The notes under the pieces were generated by a model, which was given only the letters and a program-made list of their open reading frames with translations, did not search any database and was not told the origin of the DNA. From Pseudomonadota bacterium (GTDB taxonomy: Bacteria; Pseudomonadota; Gammaproteobacteria; JAKAQQ01): DNA of 6,050 bases. The position numbers and the translations under genes were made by a program. Each line of letters begins with the position of its first letter. Position 1 is the stretch's first letter. The stretch spans positions 1 through 6,050 of the forward strand of contig JAJZNM010000055.1 of assembly GCA_021852325.1 (NCBI GenBank), given 5' to 3'. Shown one piece after another: positions 1-6,050 of the stretch.

Positions 1-1265
1 GTCGAGATCTCTGCCAGTACATTGATACCAATCGCGTGTATCTCCTGATCGATGGCACTTCGCCAGTACCAGGCTTTGAAAGTCAGGCGAAGGAATTCGT
101 TCAATGGGCTGTCAATGAGGGTGTCATAGTCCGTGCCCATCCGGTCGCCGGTCCGGTAACCGGTATCCACCCGGAGGGTCTCGGGCAGATCCAGCCGGTC
201 GAGGCGACCGGCCGTCGGCAGGAAGTCCTTGTGCGGGTTTTCCGCATAAAGGCGCACTTCGATCGCGTGCCCCTCGCAGCGGACATCTTCTTGCCGGAAG
301 GGAATGGGACGGCCTGCTGCGATTTCGAACTGGAGAGCAACGAGGTCGAGCCCGGTCACGAACTCCGTGACGGGGTGCTCGACCTGGAGGCGGGTGTTCA
401 TCTCGAGGAAGTGAAACCTTCCCTTGCGATCCACGACGAACTCGACCGTTCCCGCGCCGACGTAATGGACCGCGTGGGCCGCGCGCAGCGCGGCCTCGAG
501 GAGCGCGGTGCGGGATTCGCCGGGAGGAAGGGAAGAAGGGGATTCTTCCCAGATTTTCTGGTATCGGCGCTGCAAGGTGCATTCCCGCTCATACAGGTGG
601 ACGATCTGCCCATGCCGGTCACCGAGGATCTGCACCTCGATATGTCGCGGCATCTCGATATAGCGCTCGATAAGGAGTGCACCGCTGCCGAAACTCGCCT
701 GGGCTTCACGACGGGCGCTCTCGAGCGCCGCGGCGAGTTCTCCGCTCTCCCGGACGAGCCGCATGCCCCGTCCGCCGCCTCCATGAACCGCCTTGATCAG
801 CAGGGGGAATCCGATCGACCGCGCCTGCTCGGCCAGGAAGGCCGGGTCCTCGTTGTCGCCCGCAAAACCCGGAACGACCGGGACGCCCACGGACTCCATG
901 AGCGCTTTGGCAGCCCGTTTCGATCCCATCTGGTCGATCGTGTCCGGGTCCGGGCCGACGAATACGAGCCCTGCCTCGAGGACCCGCCGCGCAAATCCGG
1001 CCTGTTCGGAGAGGAATCCATAACCGGGATGGATGGCTTCCGCACGGCTTTTCCGGGCAGCCTCGAGAATCGCGTCGATTGACAGATACGATTGGCTGGG
1101 TGCGGAACGACCGATTGGGAAGGCTTCATCCGCCAGTTCGACATGGCGTGCATCGCGGTCGGCTTCGGAATAAACCGCGATCGCCAGAAGTCCCAGCCGG
1201 TGGCAACACTGGATGATGCGGCAGGCGATCTCGCCCCGGTTTGCGATCAAGACACGCTTGAACAT
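1..1265 (-). CDS. liuD: Methylcrotonyl-CoA carboxylase, biotin carboxylase (alpha) subunit LiuD/MccA; partial, with aberrant end
   Basis: ATP-dependent biotin carboxylase half of MCC. I translated this frame by hand: ATG at 1263-1265, then 421 codons open to the left edge with no stop. The N-terminal domain begins MFKRVLIANRGEIACRI, and AIHPGYGFLSE is at 77-87. ATP-grasp features are MGSKRAAKALME (113-124), the glycine loop KAVHGGGGRGMRLV (158-171), RHIEVQILGD (207-216), RECTLQRRYQKIWEES (227-242) and EFVVDR then FLEMNTRLQVEHPVTE (275-280, 286-301), which holds the metal-binding Glu/Asn and catalytic Arg. GHAIEVRLYAE (332-342) follows. A full MccA is about 650-670 residues, so the end of the biotin-carboxylase domain, the BT linker and the biotinyl domain (AMKM Lys) are not seen. 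Two oddities: Tyr235 replaces the usual His of RRHQK, and after YDTLI (380-384) the expected AKL is absent and the last 37 codons match nothing I recognise. The start has GAGGGGG upstream and closely follows liuC. Confidence 0.88.
   Translation of the reverse strand, partial: MFKRVLIANRGEIACRIIQCCHRLGLLAIAVYSEADRDARHVELADEAFPIGRSAPSQSYLSIDAILEAARKSRAEAIHPGYGFLSEQAGFARRVLEAGLVFVGPDPDTIDQMGSKRAAKALMESVGVPVVPGFAGDNEDPAFLAEQARSIGFPLLIKAVHGGGGRGMRLVRESGELAAALESARREAQASFGSGALLIERYIEMPRHIEVQILGDRHGQIVHLYERECTLQRRYQKIWEESPSSLPPGESRTALLEAALRAAHAVHYVGAGTVEFVVDRKGRFHFLEMNTRLQVEHPVTEFVTGLDLVALQFEIAAGRPIPFRQEDVRCEGHAIEVRLYAENPHKDFLPTAGRLDRLDLPETLRVDTGYRTGDRMGTDYDTLIDSPLNEFLRLTFKAWYWRSAIDQEIHAIGINVLAEIS
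3..113. other. Unassigned low-GC tail continuing the mccA frame; possible rearrangement junction near 111-113
   Basis: Read on the minus strand this stretch continues the mccA frame without a stop for 37 codons (DSPLNEFLRLTFKAWYWRSA and on). The biotin-carboxylase family should instead continue AKL(I/V) and a conserved helix. GC here is about 50% (55 of the first 110 bases), and third-position G/C is 23 of 37 codons against 30 of 37 in a 37-codon stretch just upstream (334-370). The plus strand is also open in one frame from base 3 (RDLCQYIDTNRVYLLIDG and on). A 6-bp direct repeat TCAATG occurs at 101-106 and 112-117. I cannot name the origin: mobile-element end, rearranged DNA, assembly join or divergent coding are all possible. 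Confidence 0.4.
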
Positions 1266-1270
1266 GGCAG

Positions 1271-1277
1271 CCCCCTC
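1271..1277 (-). promoter_or_regulatory. Ribosome binding site of liuD/mccA
   Basis: GAGGGGG within the 18-nt gap between the liuC stop and the mccA ATG (1263-1265). GAGG sits 8 nt from the start codon, normal spacing. It supports the ATG at 1265 as the start, which also gives the canonical MFKRVLIANRGEIA N-terminus. Confidence 0.6.
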
Positions 1278-1283
1278 GTCCCC

Positions 1284-2090
1284 CTACTCCGGCTCGTGTG
1301 CTGAAGCTCGCCAGGTGGGCCGGCGTTTTTCCAGGAAGGCGCTCAATCCCTCCCGGCCTTCCGGGCTTGCGCGCAGCCGGGCGAGCAGGGCGAGCGTCTC
1401 GTCTGCGAGGCGGATCTCGTCCTGAAAAGCCGGTTGCAGACGCCGGATCAGGACCTTGGCCGCTCGGATCGCCTCGGGACCCCCCTTCAGGAGCTCGCCC
1501 AAGACCTCCGCGAGCGCGGCCTCGAGCCCCTCGGCCGGAGCCACGATCTGGATGAGCCCCATGCGTCTCGCCGCCTCGGCATCGAAGAGTTCACCCGTCA
1601 GCATGTACCGCCTGAGGTTCCGGTAGCCCATGGCGCGGGCCAGATAGGGCGAAATGATGGCTGGGGCCAGTCCAAGACGCACCTCGCTCAGGGCAAAACG
1701 GGCGGAGGACGCGGCGAGTGCAATGTCACAGGCGGCAATGAGCCCCAGGGCACCCCCGAAAGCCGGACCCTGGACCCGCGCCAGGGTCGGGACCGGGAAC
1801 TGGTTGAGCTTCGCGATCAGGGAGAGCAGGCGGCGCGCATCGTCGAGGTTCTCATCCGGGCTCGCGTCCGCCATGAGGCGCATGGTCGCGAGATCAGCAC
1901 CGGAAGAGAATGTGTCGCCGGAGCCCTGGAGGACCAGTGCGCGCAGCGTCGGGTCCTCCGCCAGTTTTTCGAGACGGTCGCTCATCATCCCGACGAGTTC
2001 GCTGTCAAGCGCGTTGCGTACCGCCGGGCGGTTCAGTGTGAGGGTCACCACGCCCGGTCCGGTGCGCGCTTCGAGGAGAACCGATGCCAT
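1284..2090 (-). CDS. liuC: Methylglutaconyl-CoA hydratase (LiuC), enoyl-CoA hydratase family
   Basis: Crotonase-fold enzyme of 268 residues that should hydrate 3-methylglutaconyl-CoA to HMG-CoA, the step after MCC. Visible: the N-terminal strand VVTLTLNRPAVRNALDSELV (14-33), the oxyanion-hole segment SSGADLATM (62-70), the second oxyanion segment AFGGALGLIAACDIALA (110-126) and the catalytic Glu E136 in SEVRLGLAPAIISPYL. The C-terminal SPEGREGLSAFLEKRRPTW is typical. The place of the first catalytic Glu of classical enoyl-CoA hydratases (GGGCEL) is taken by Gly (GGALGL); as I recall, LiuC proteins share GGALGL together with LAPAxISP, so this supports LiuC over a general fatty-acid hydratase. 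The ATG lies 2 nt beyond the liuB stop, with AGGA 7 nt upstream inside the end of liuB, indicating coupled translation. The TAG stop is 18 nt before mccA. Confidence 0.9.
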   Translation of the reverse strand: MASVLLEARTGPGVVTLTLNRPAVRNALDSELVGMMSDRLEKLAEDPTLRALVLQGSGDTFSSGADLATMRLMADASPDENLDDARRLLSLIAKLNQFPVPTLARVQGPAFGGALGLIAACDIALAASSARFALSEVRLGLAPAIISPYLARAMGYRNLRRYMLTGELFDAEAARRMGLIQIVAPAEGLEAALAEVLGELLKGGPEAIRAAKVLIRRLQPAFQDEIRLADETLALLARLRASPEGREGLSAFLEKRRPTWRASAHEPE

Positions 2091-2092
2091 CG

Positions 2093-3697
2093 TTACATCC
2101 TGAAAATGCCGAAGTGTCCAGCCGGACGTGGCAGCGTTTCCTCGCTCACAAGTGCGAGTGCGAGCGCCAGGACGCGCCGCGTGTCGGCGGGATCGAGTAT
2201 CCCGTCATCCCAGAGCCGCGCCGTGGCATAGTAAGGATCCCCCTGATCCTCGTACTGCTTCCGGATGGCTGCCCGGAACTGGGTCTGATCCGCATCAGAC
2301 CAGGGACGTCCGCGCTCAAGGAGCGCATCGTTCCGGACCGACGCCAGCACCTCGGCTGCCTGCTCGCCGCCCATGACGGAAATCCGCGCGTTGGGCCAGC
2401 TCCAGAGGAACCGGCTGCCGTAGGCCCTGCCCGCCATGGCGTAGTTCCCGGCACCGAATGAGCCGCCGATCAGGATCGTGAGCTTGGGCACCCGGGCCGT
2501 GGCAACCACATTGACCATCTTGGCCCCGTCCTTGGCGATCCCGGACTGCTCATATTTCTGTCCTACCATGAATCCCGTGATGTTCTGGAGGAACAGGAGC
2601 GGGGTGCCGCGCTGCTCGCAAAGTTCGATGAAATGTGTCCCCTTGAGGGCCGATTCCGAAAAGAGGATGCCATTGTTGGCCAGGATCCCGACCGGATATC
2701 CCGCGATCGCGGCGAAGGCGGTCACGAGCGTCTTGCCATAAAGCGGCTTGAACTCGTCGAAGGCCGAATCGTCGACCAGCCGCGCCATGACTTCGCGGAC
2801 CTCGTAGGGATAGCGTACGTCGTCCGGCAGGATCCCGTAGAGTTCATCAGCAGGATAGCGGGGTTCGCGGAATGAACGCGCCCGGGAGACATGCGTTTCG
2901 GGCAGGCGCGCGACGAGGCTCCGGGCCAGGGCGAGTGCGTGCCCGTCATCTTCCGCCAGGGTGTCGATCACACCGGACTGGCGCGTGTGCACATCTCCAC
3001 CGCCGAGTGTTTCGGCATCGACGATCTCGCCGGTCGCGGCGCGGACCAGGGGTGGACCGCCGAGGAAGACGGTGCCCTGGTTCCGGACAATGATCGCCTC
3101 GTCGCACATGGCCGGCACATAGGCGCCTCCGGCCGTGCAGGATCCCATGACGATGGCGATCTGTGCGAGTCCCCGTGCTGACAGGTGGGCCTGGTTGTAG
3201 AAGATGCGTCCAAAATGTTCGCGATCCGGGAACACCTCGTCCTGGAGTGGCAGGAACGCGCCACCGGAATCGACGAGATAGAGGCAAGGCAGGGAGTTTT
3301 CCAGGGCAACGGCCTGCGCCCGGAGGTGTTTTTTGACCGTGATCGGAAAATAGCAGCCACCCTTGACGGTCGCGTCATTGGCCACGATCATGACCCGCCG
3401 CCCCGAAACCGTGCCGATACCGGCCACGAGCCCGGCCGCGGGAGCCTCGTTGCCATAAAGTCCTTCTGCCGCGAGCGGGGCCAGTTCCAGAAAGGGACTA
3501 CCCGGATCCAGCAACCGGTCGATCCGTGCGCGGACGAGGAGTTTGCCGCGCGCTTCGTGCTTGCGGCGCGTGTCGGCACCGCCGCCCAGGGCTGCCTGCT
3601 CCAGTTTCGCGCGAAGGGTCTCGGCCAGCGACCGGTGGTGCGCGTGGCGTTTGCGATAATCCGGATCGTGGTTGAGCGTTGTGGTCCAAGGCATCAT
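2093..3697 (-). CDS. liuB: Methylcrotonyl-CoA carboxylase, carboxyltransferase (beta) subunit LiuB/MccB
   Basis: Biotin-dependent carboxyltransferase that moves CO2 from carboxybiotin on the alpha subunit to 3-methylcrotonyl-CoA, giving 3-methylglutaconyl-CoA. The 534 residues match the usual length of about 535. Both crotonase-like halves are present. The N half shows NDATVKGGCYFPIT (107-120), LVDSGGAFLP (141-150), GSCTAGGAYVPAMCDE (185-200) and FLGGPPLVRAATGE (211-224). The C half shows NNGILFSESALKGTHFIELC (341-360), QNITGFMVGQKYEQSGIA (371-388), GGSFGAGNYAMAGRAYGSRF (411-430) and PNARISVMGGEQAAEVL (435-451). The frame is open upstream to an ATG at 3853, but that would overlap the thiolase by 98 nt and add 52 Pro/Arg/Ser-rich residues foreign to the family. 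The tandem ATGATG at 3692-3697 gives a normal N-terminus (TTLNHDPDYRKRH). A geranyl-CoA carboxylase beta subunit (AtuC) is similar, but the liuA and liuC neighbours favour methylcrotonyl-CoA. Confidence 0.94.
   Translation of the reverse strand: MMPWTTTLNHDPDYRKRHAHHRSLAETLRAKLEQAALGGGADTRRKHEARGKLLVRARIDRLLDPGSPFLELAPLAAEGLYGNEAPAAGLVAGIGTVSGRRVMIVANDATVKGGCYFPITVKKHLRAQAVALENSLPCLYLVDSGGAFLPLQDEVFPDREHFGRIFYNQAHLSARGLAQIAIVMGSCTAGGAYVPAMCDEAIIVRNQGTVFLGGPPLVRAATGEIVDAETLGGGDVHTRQSGVIDTLAEDDGHALALARSLVARLPETHVSRARSFREPRYPADELYGILPDDVRYPYEVREVMARLVDDSAFDEFKPLYGKTLVTAFAAIAGYPVGILANNGILFSESALKGTHFIELCEQRGTPLLFLQNITGFMVGQKYEQSGIAKDGAKMVNVVATARVPKLTILIGGSFGAGNYAMAGRAYGSRFLWSWPNARISVMGGEQAAEVLASVRNDALLERGRPWSDADQTQFRAAIRKQYEDQGDPYYATARLWDDGILDPADTRRVLALALALVSEETLPRPAGHFGIFRM
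2098..2101 (-). promoter_or_regulatory. Ribosome binding site of liuC
   Basis: AGGA, 7 nt before the liuC ATG (2088-2090), embedded in the last codons of liuB just ahead of its TAA stop. It supports the chosen liuC start and coupled translation. Confidence 0.6.
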
Positions 3698-3755
3698 GGC
3701 AGCAGGATCCGGCCGGTCAGGGAATCGGGGTGGCCTCCTGGAGGTGAAATGGGCA
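3698..3755 (-). promoter_or_regulatory. 58-nt spacer between thiolase and liuB with a perfect but misplaced Shine-Dalgarno
   Basis: This is the only real gap in the operon. On the minus strand it contains CCTCCAGGAGG (3734-3744), an 11-nt palindrome with 5-bp arms that includes a perfect AGGAGG at 3734-3739. That AGGAGG is about 36 nt before the liuB ATG, with no ATG, GTG or TTG at normal spacing after it. The only purine run near the liuB start is a weak GGA (3708-3710), 10 nt from the first ATG. There is no U-tract, so it does not look like an intrinsic terminator, and liuB is probably co-transcribed with the thiolase. No promoter boxes are evident. Confidence 0.45.
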
Positions 3756-4946
3756 TCAAGCTGCGGCCCGCTCGATGGCAATCGCAGTGGCTTCCCCTCC
3801 GCCAATGCAGAGGGAGGCGATGCCACGCGCCTGGCCACGCCGGATGAGGGCATGTAGCAGCGTGACGATCAGGCGTGCCCCGCTGGCCCCGATCGGATGC
3901 CCGAGCGCGCAGGCGCCTCCATGGACGTTGACCCGATCGGGATCGAGGCTGAGATCATGGATGGCCGCCATCGTGACGACTGCAAACGCCTCGTTGATTT
4001 CGAACAGATCCACCTGGCCCACGTCCCAACCGATTTTCTGGCAAAGGTTCCGGATGGCCCCGACCGGTGCTGTGGTGAACCATTCGGGTGCCTGGGCGTG
4101 GCTCGCGACGCCGACGATCCGGGCGAGGGGGGATAGCTGCAGGCGCTCGGCTTCCGCACGGGTCGTGAGGAGCAGGGCTGCGGCTCCGTCCGAAATCGAC
4201 GAGGAACTCGCAGCCGTAACCGTTCCTTCCTTTCGAAAGGCCGGTTTCAGCGTCCGGATCCTGTCGAGGTCGACGCGGCCCGGCCCCTCGTCCTGATCGA
4301 TTTCCGTGGTTCGTCCCCGCACGGTCACGCTGATCGGAGTGATCTCCGCCCGGAAGGCGCCTTCGGCCTGGGCCGCCCGCGCCCTTTGTGCGGAACGGGT
4401 CGCATAGGCATCCTGGCTTGCCCGGTCGAATGCAAAGCGGTCAGCACAGAGCTCGGCGAACTCACCCATGCTTTTGTGGTCGGAGGCGTTTTCGAGCCCG
4501 TCGTAGAGCATGTGGTCGAGCACGCGCTCGTGCCCCATGCGATAACCGGCGCGGGCCCGTGGGAGGAGGTAGGGGGCTTGGCTCATCGACTCCATGCCGC
4601 CCGCAATGACGATGCGGGCCTGTCCGGCTCGGAGAAGCGCGTCGGCCACGAGGACGGCTTTCATGCCCGAACCGCATACCTTGTTGAGCGTGGTTGCTCC
4701 GGTCGATTCCGGCAGTCCCGCGAGCAGGGCGGCCTGCCGGGCGGGAGCCTGTCCCACGCCGGCTGGGAGCACGCAGCCGGCCAGGACCTCGTCGACCACA
4801 TGGGCGAGCGCGGAGCGGGGAGCCACGAGCGCGCGAATGACCGGTGCGAGAATCTCCGGTGCGGACAGGGGTGCGAGTGCGCCCTGAAATGAACCGATCG
4901 GGCTGCGGCGTGCGTCGATGATGACGATGTCGGAGGCTTCGGTCAT
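3756..4946 (-). CDS. Thiolase II-type acetyl-CoA C-acetyltransferase
   Basis: Cytoplasmic thiolase of 396 residues, the normal family length. It probably cleaves acetoacetyl-CoA to two acetyl-CoA, consuming the acetoacetate made by the leucine pathway; reversible condensation is equally possible for the fold. The nucleophilic Cys is C91 in NKVCGSGMKA. The NEAF motif is at 318-321, the catalytic His is H350 in GHPIGASGAR, and the second active-site Cys is C380 in CIGGGEA. The SISDGAAALLL segment (250-260) is present, but the preceding residues read TVTAASSS where relatives usually have TVTAGNAS or TVTAANAS. The start is fixed by a 4-nt ATGA overlap with the liuA stop and by AGGG 8 nt upstream, implying translational coupling. 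Exact substrate (acetoacetyl-CoA versus longer or branched 3-ketoacyl-CoA) cannot be read from sequence. It is atoB/phaA-like, so I give no symbol. Confidence 0.92.
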   Translation of the reverse strand: MTEASDIVIIDARRSPIGSFQGALAPLSAPEILAPVIRALVAPRSALAHVVDEVLAGCVLPAGVGQAPARQAALLAGLPESTGATTLNKVCGSGMKAVLVADALLRAGQARIVIAGGMESMSQAPYLLPRARAGYRMGHERVLDHMLYDGLENASDHKSMGEFAELCADRFAFDRASQDAYATRSAQRARAAQAEGAFRAEITPISVTVRGRTTEIDQDEGPGRVDLDRIRTLKPAFRKEGTVTAASSSSISDGAAALLLTTRAEAERLQLSPLARIVGVASHAQAPEWFTTAPVGAIRNLCQKIGWDVGQVDLFEINEAFAVVTMAAIHDLSLDPDRVNVHGGACALGHPIGASGARLIVTLLHALIRRGQARGIASLCIGGGEATAIAIERAAA

Positions 4947-6050
4947 GCAGAATGCCCTGGCTGGCTGTGGGTTTCGTAGAGTTCGCGTCCGATCAGCATG
5001 CGCCGGATCTCATTCGTGCCCGCCCCGATTTCATACAGTTTGGCGTCCCGTAACAGGCGGCCGGTCGGGTACTCGTTGATGTAGCCATTGCCGCCCAGGC
5101 ACTGGATGGATTCGAGCGCGACGGACACCGCGCTTTCAGCCGCCATGAGGAGCGCTGCCGCTGCATCGATCCGGCTCATGTGGCCCTGGTCGAAGGCTTC
5201 GGCGACCCGGTAACTGAGACTCCGGGAGGCCTCGAGTTTTGTGTACATGTCGGCGAGCTTCCCTTGCATGAGTTCGAACTCCCCGATCGGTCGGCCAAAC
5301 TGCCTGCGCTGGGCGAGGTAAGGCAGAACCACATCGAGACAGGCCTGCATGATGCCGAGCGGTCCGCCGGACAGGACCAGTCGCTCGCTGTCCAGACCAC
5401 TCATCAGGATTTCGACCCCCTCGTGAACGGTTCCCAGCACCTGGTCCTCGCGGAGCTCGCAGTCGTCGAACACCAGCTCGCAGGTGCCAGATCCGCGCAT
5501 GCCGAGCTTGTCGAGCTTTTGCGCGGTCGCGAACCCCTTTTGCCCCCGTTCGACGATGAAAGCGGTGAGCGAGTGGGAGCCGGCCCCGGCATAGTCCCGG
5601 GTCCTTACATAGACGATCAGCACATCCGCCTCCGGGCCGTTTGTGATCCACATCTTGGTGCCGTTCACGAGCCAGCCCTTGGCCCGGCGTTCAGCCCGGC
5701 ACTGGATCGAACCCACGACATCGGACCCGGCCCCGGATTCCGACATCGCGAGTGCGCCAACCCATTCGCCGCTGATGAGCCGGGGGAGATAACGGCGTTT
5801 CTGCTCGTCGGTCCCGTTCCGGGCGAGGTTGTGGAGGCACAGATTGGAATGGGCGCCATACGACAGGCCGACGGAGGCCGAGGCGCGGGATATTTCCTCC
5901 ATGGCGATGACATGGGCCAGAAATCCCATCCCGCTGCCGCCGTCCGCCTCGGGCAGGTTGACTCCGAGAAACCCGAGTTCACCCATCCGTGTCCAGAGCG
6001 ATCGCGGGAAGCCGCCTGCCTGGTCGAAGGACTCCGCCTGGGGGGCCACT
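4943..6050 (-). CDS. liuA: Isovaleryl-CoA dehydrogenase (LiuA), N-terminus cut by window edge
   Basis: FAD-dependent acyl-CoA dehydrogenase that oxidises isovaleryl-CoA to 3-methylcrotonyl-CoA in leucine breakdown, passing electrons to ETF in the cytoplasm. The window carries 368 residues. The first in-frame GTG (6047-6049) is most likely an internal Val, because the family has roughly 20-25 more residues before this helix; the true start is outside the window. Visible motifs (fragment numbering): GLSYGAHSNLC (61-71), the flavin-contact segment AMSESGAGSD (101-110), WITNG (134-138), FGRPIGEFELMQGKLADM (251-268), CLGGNGYINEYPTGRLLRDA (317-336) and IGAGTNEIRR (341-350). The dehydrogenase base in this subfamily is a Glu in the GLDSERL loop (here E222), while the place that holds the catalytic Glu in medium-chain enzymes is Ala (GAGT). 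That pattern is diagnostic of isovaleryl-CoA dehydrogenases. Its TGA stop overlaps the thiolase ATG, and the liuBCD neighbours support the assignment. Confidence 0.94.
   Translation of the reverse strand, partial: VAPQAESFDQAGGFPRSLWTRMGELGFLGVNLPEADGGSGMGFLAHVIAMEEISRASASVGLSYGAHSNLCLHNLARNGTDEQKRRYLPRLISGEWVGALAMSESGAGSDVVGSIQCRAERRAKGWLVNGTKMWITNGPEADVLIVYVRTRDYAGAGSHSLTAFIVERGQKGFATAQKLDKLGMRGSGTCELVFDDCELREDQVLGTVHEGVEILMSGLDSERLVLSGGPLGIMQACLDVVLPYLAQRRQFGRPIGEFELMQGKLADMYTKLEASRSLSYRVAEAFDQGHMSRIDAAAALLMAAESAVSVALESIQCLGGNGYINEYPTGRLLRDAKLYEIGAGTNEIRRMLIGRELYETHSQPGHSA
4955..4958 (-). promoter_or_regulatory. Ribosome binding site of the thiolase gene
   Basis: AGGG, 8 nt before the thiolase ATG (4944-4946), lying inside the last codons of liuA. 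Together with the ATGA stop/start overlap it fixes the thiolase start and suggests translational coupling. Confidence 0.55.

Noticed and set aside
36..1082. A 348-codon plus-strand open frame opposite mccA
   Set aside because: It lies antisense to a clear biotin carboxylase. Its translation has no recognisable family and long antisense frames are expected in GC-rich coding DNA. Its first 25 residues fall in the odd left-end segment, so that part alone remains uncertain.
1434..2231. A 265-codon plus-strand open frame opposite liuC and the end of liuB
   Set aside because: Low-complexity Arg/Gly/Glu-rich translation, antisense to well-conserved genes; a codon-bias shadow.
3698..3755. Intrinsic terminator between the thiolase and liuB
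   Set aside because: The CCTCCAGGAGG palindrome has only a 1-nt centre and no following U-run, and the genes belong to one pathway.
3185..3847. A 220-codon plus-strand open frame opposite the liuB 5' half, the spacer and the thiolase 3' end
   Set aside because: It spans two genes antisense and shows no domain; shadow of GC-rich coding.
3698..3853. A 52-residue N-terminal extension of liuB beginning at an ATG at 3853
   Set aside because: It would overlap the thiolase by 98 nt and its composition is unlike carboxyltransferase N-termini. The ATGATG at 3692-3697 gives the family length and N-terminus.
6047..6049. GTG as the real start of liuA
   Set aside because: It is probably an internal Val. 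Isovaleryl-CoA dehydrogenases have an additional N-terminal helix before this point, and the upstream sequence is cut by the window edge.

Overview
This window holds most of a leucine/isovalerate catabolic (liu) operon from a GC-rich bacterium. All genes lie on the minus strand, so transcription runs from high to low coordinates. GC richness, strong third-position G/C preference and the Liu-type protein set suggest a proteobacterium, perhaps gammaproteobacterial; the taxon is an inference. No RNA gene, CRISPR array, complete insertion sequence or promoter is visible. The promoter, and any liuR-type regulator, would lie beyond the right edge.

In transcription order: (1) isovaleryl-CoA dehydrogenase (liuA/ivd), cut at its N-terminus by the right edge (4943-6050); (2) a thiolase / acetyl-CoA acetyltransferase (3756-4946), whose start overlaps the liuA stop by 4 nt (ATGA); (3) methylcrotonyl-CoA carboxylase carboxyltransferase (beta) subunit, liuB/mccB (2093-3697), after a 58-nt gap; (4) methylglutaconyl-CoA hydratase liuC (1284-2090), 2 nt after the liuB stop; (5) methylcrotonyl-CoA carboxylase biotin-carboxylase (alpha) subunit, liuD/mccA (1-1265, runs off the left edge), 18 nt after liuC. 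The frame of the last gene stays open to the left edge with no stop.

The pathway is: isovaleryl-CoA -> 3-methylcrotonyl-CoA (LiuA) -> 3-methylglutaconyl-CoA (LiuB+LiuD, biotin and ATP) -> HMG-CoA (LiuC) -> acetyl-CoA + acetoacetate (LiuE, HMG-CoA lyase, not in the window). The thiolase would cleave acetoacetyl-CoA once acetoacetate is activated.

This is mainly a conventional metabolic operon, and I do not see a new biological system in it. The best anomaly is at the left end. MccA follows the family closely to residue 384 (YDTLI), then loses the near-invariant AKL that should follow. It continues as 37 unrelated in-frame residues in DNA of about 50% GC. That could be an insertion boundary, a rearrangement, an assembly chimera or real divergence. 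A second oddity is Tyr in place of the usual His in the MccA RRHQK motif.
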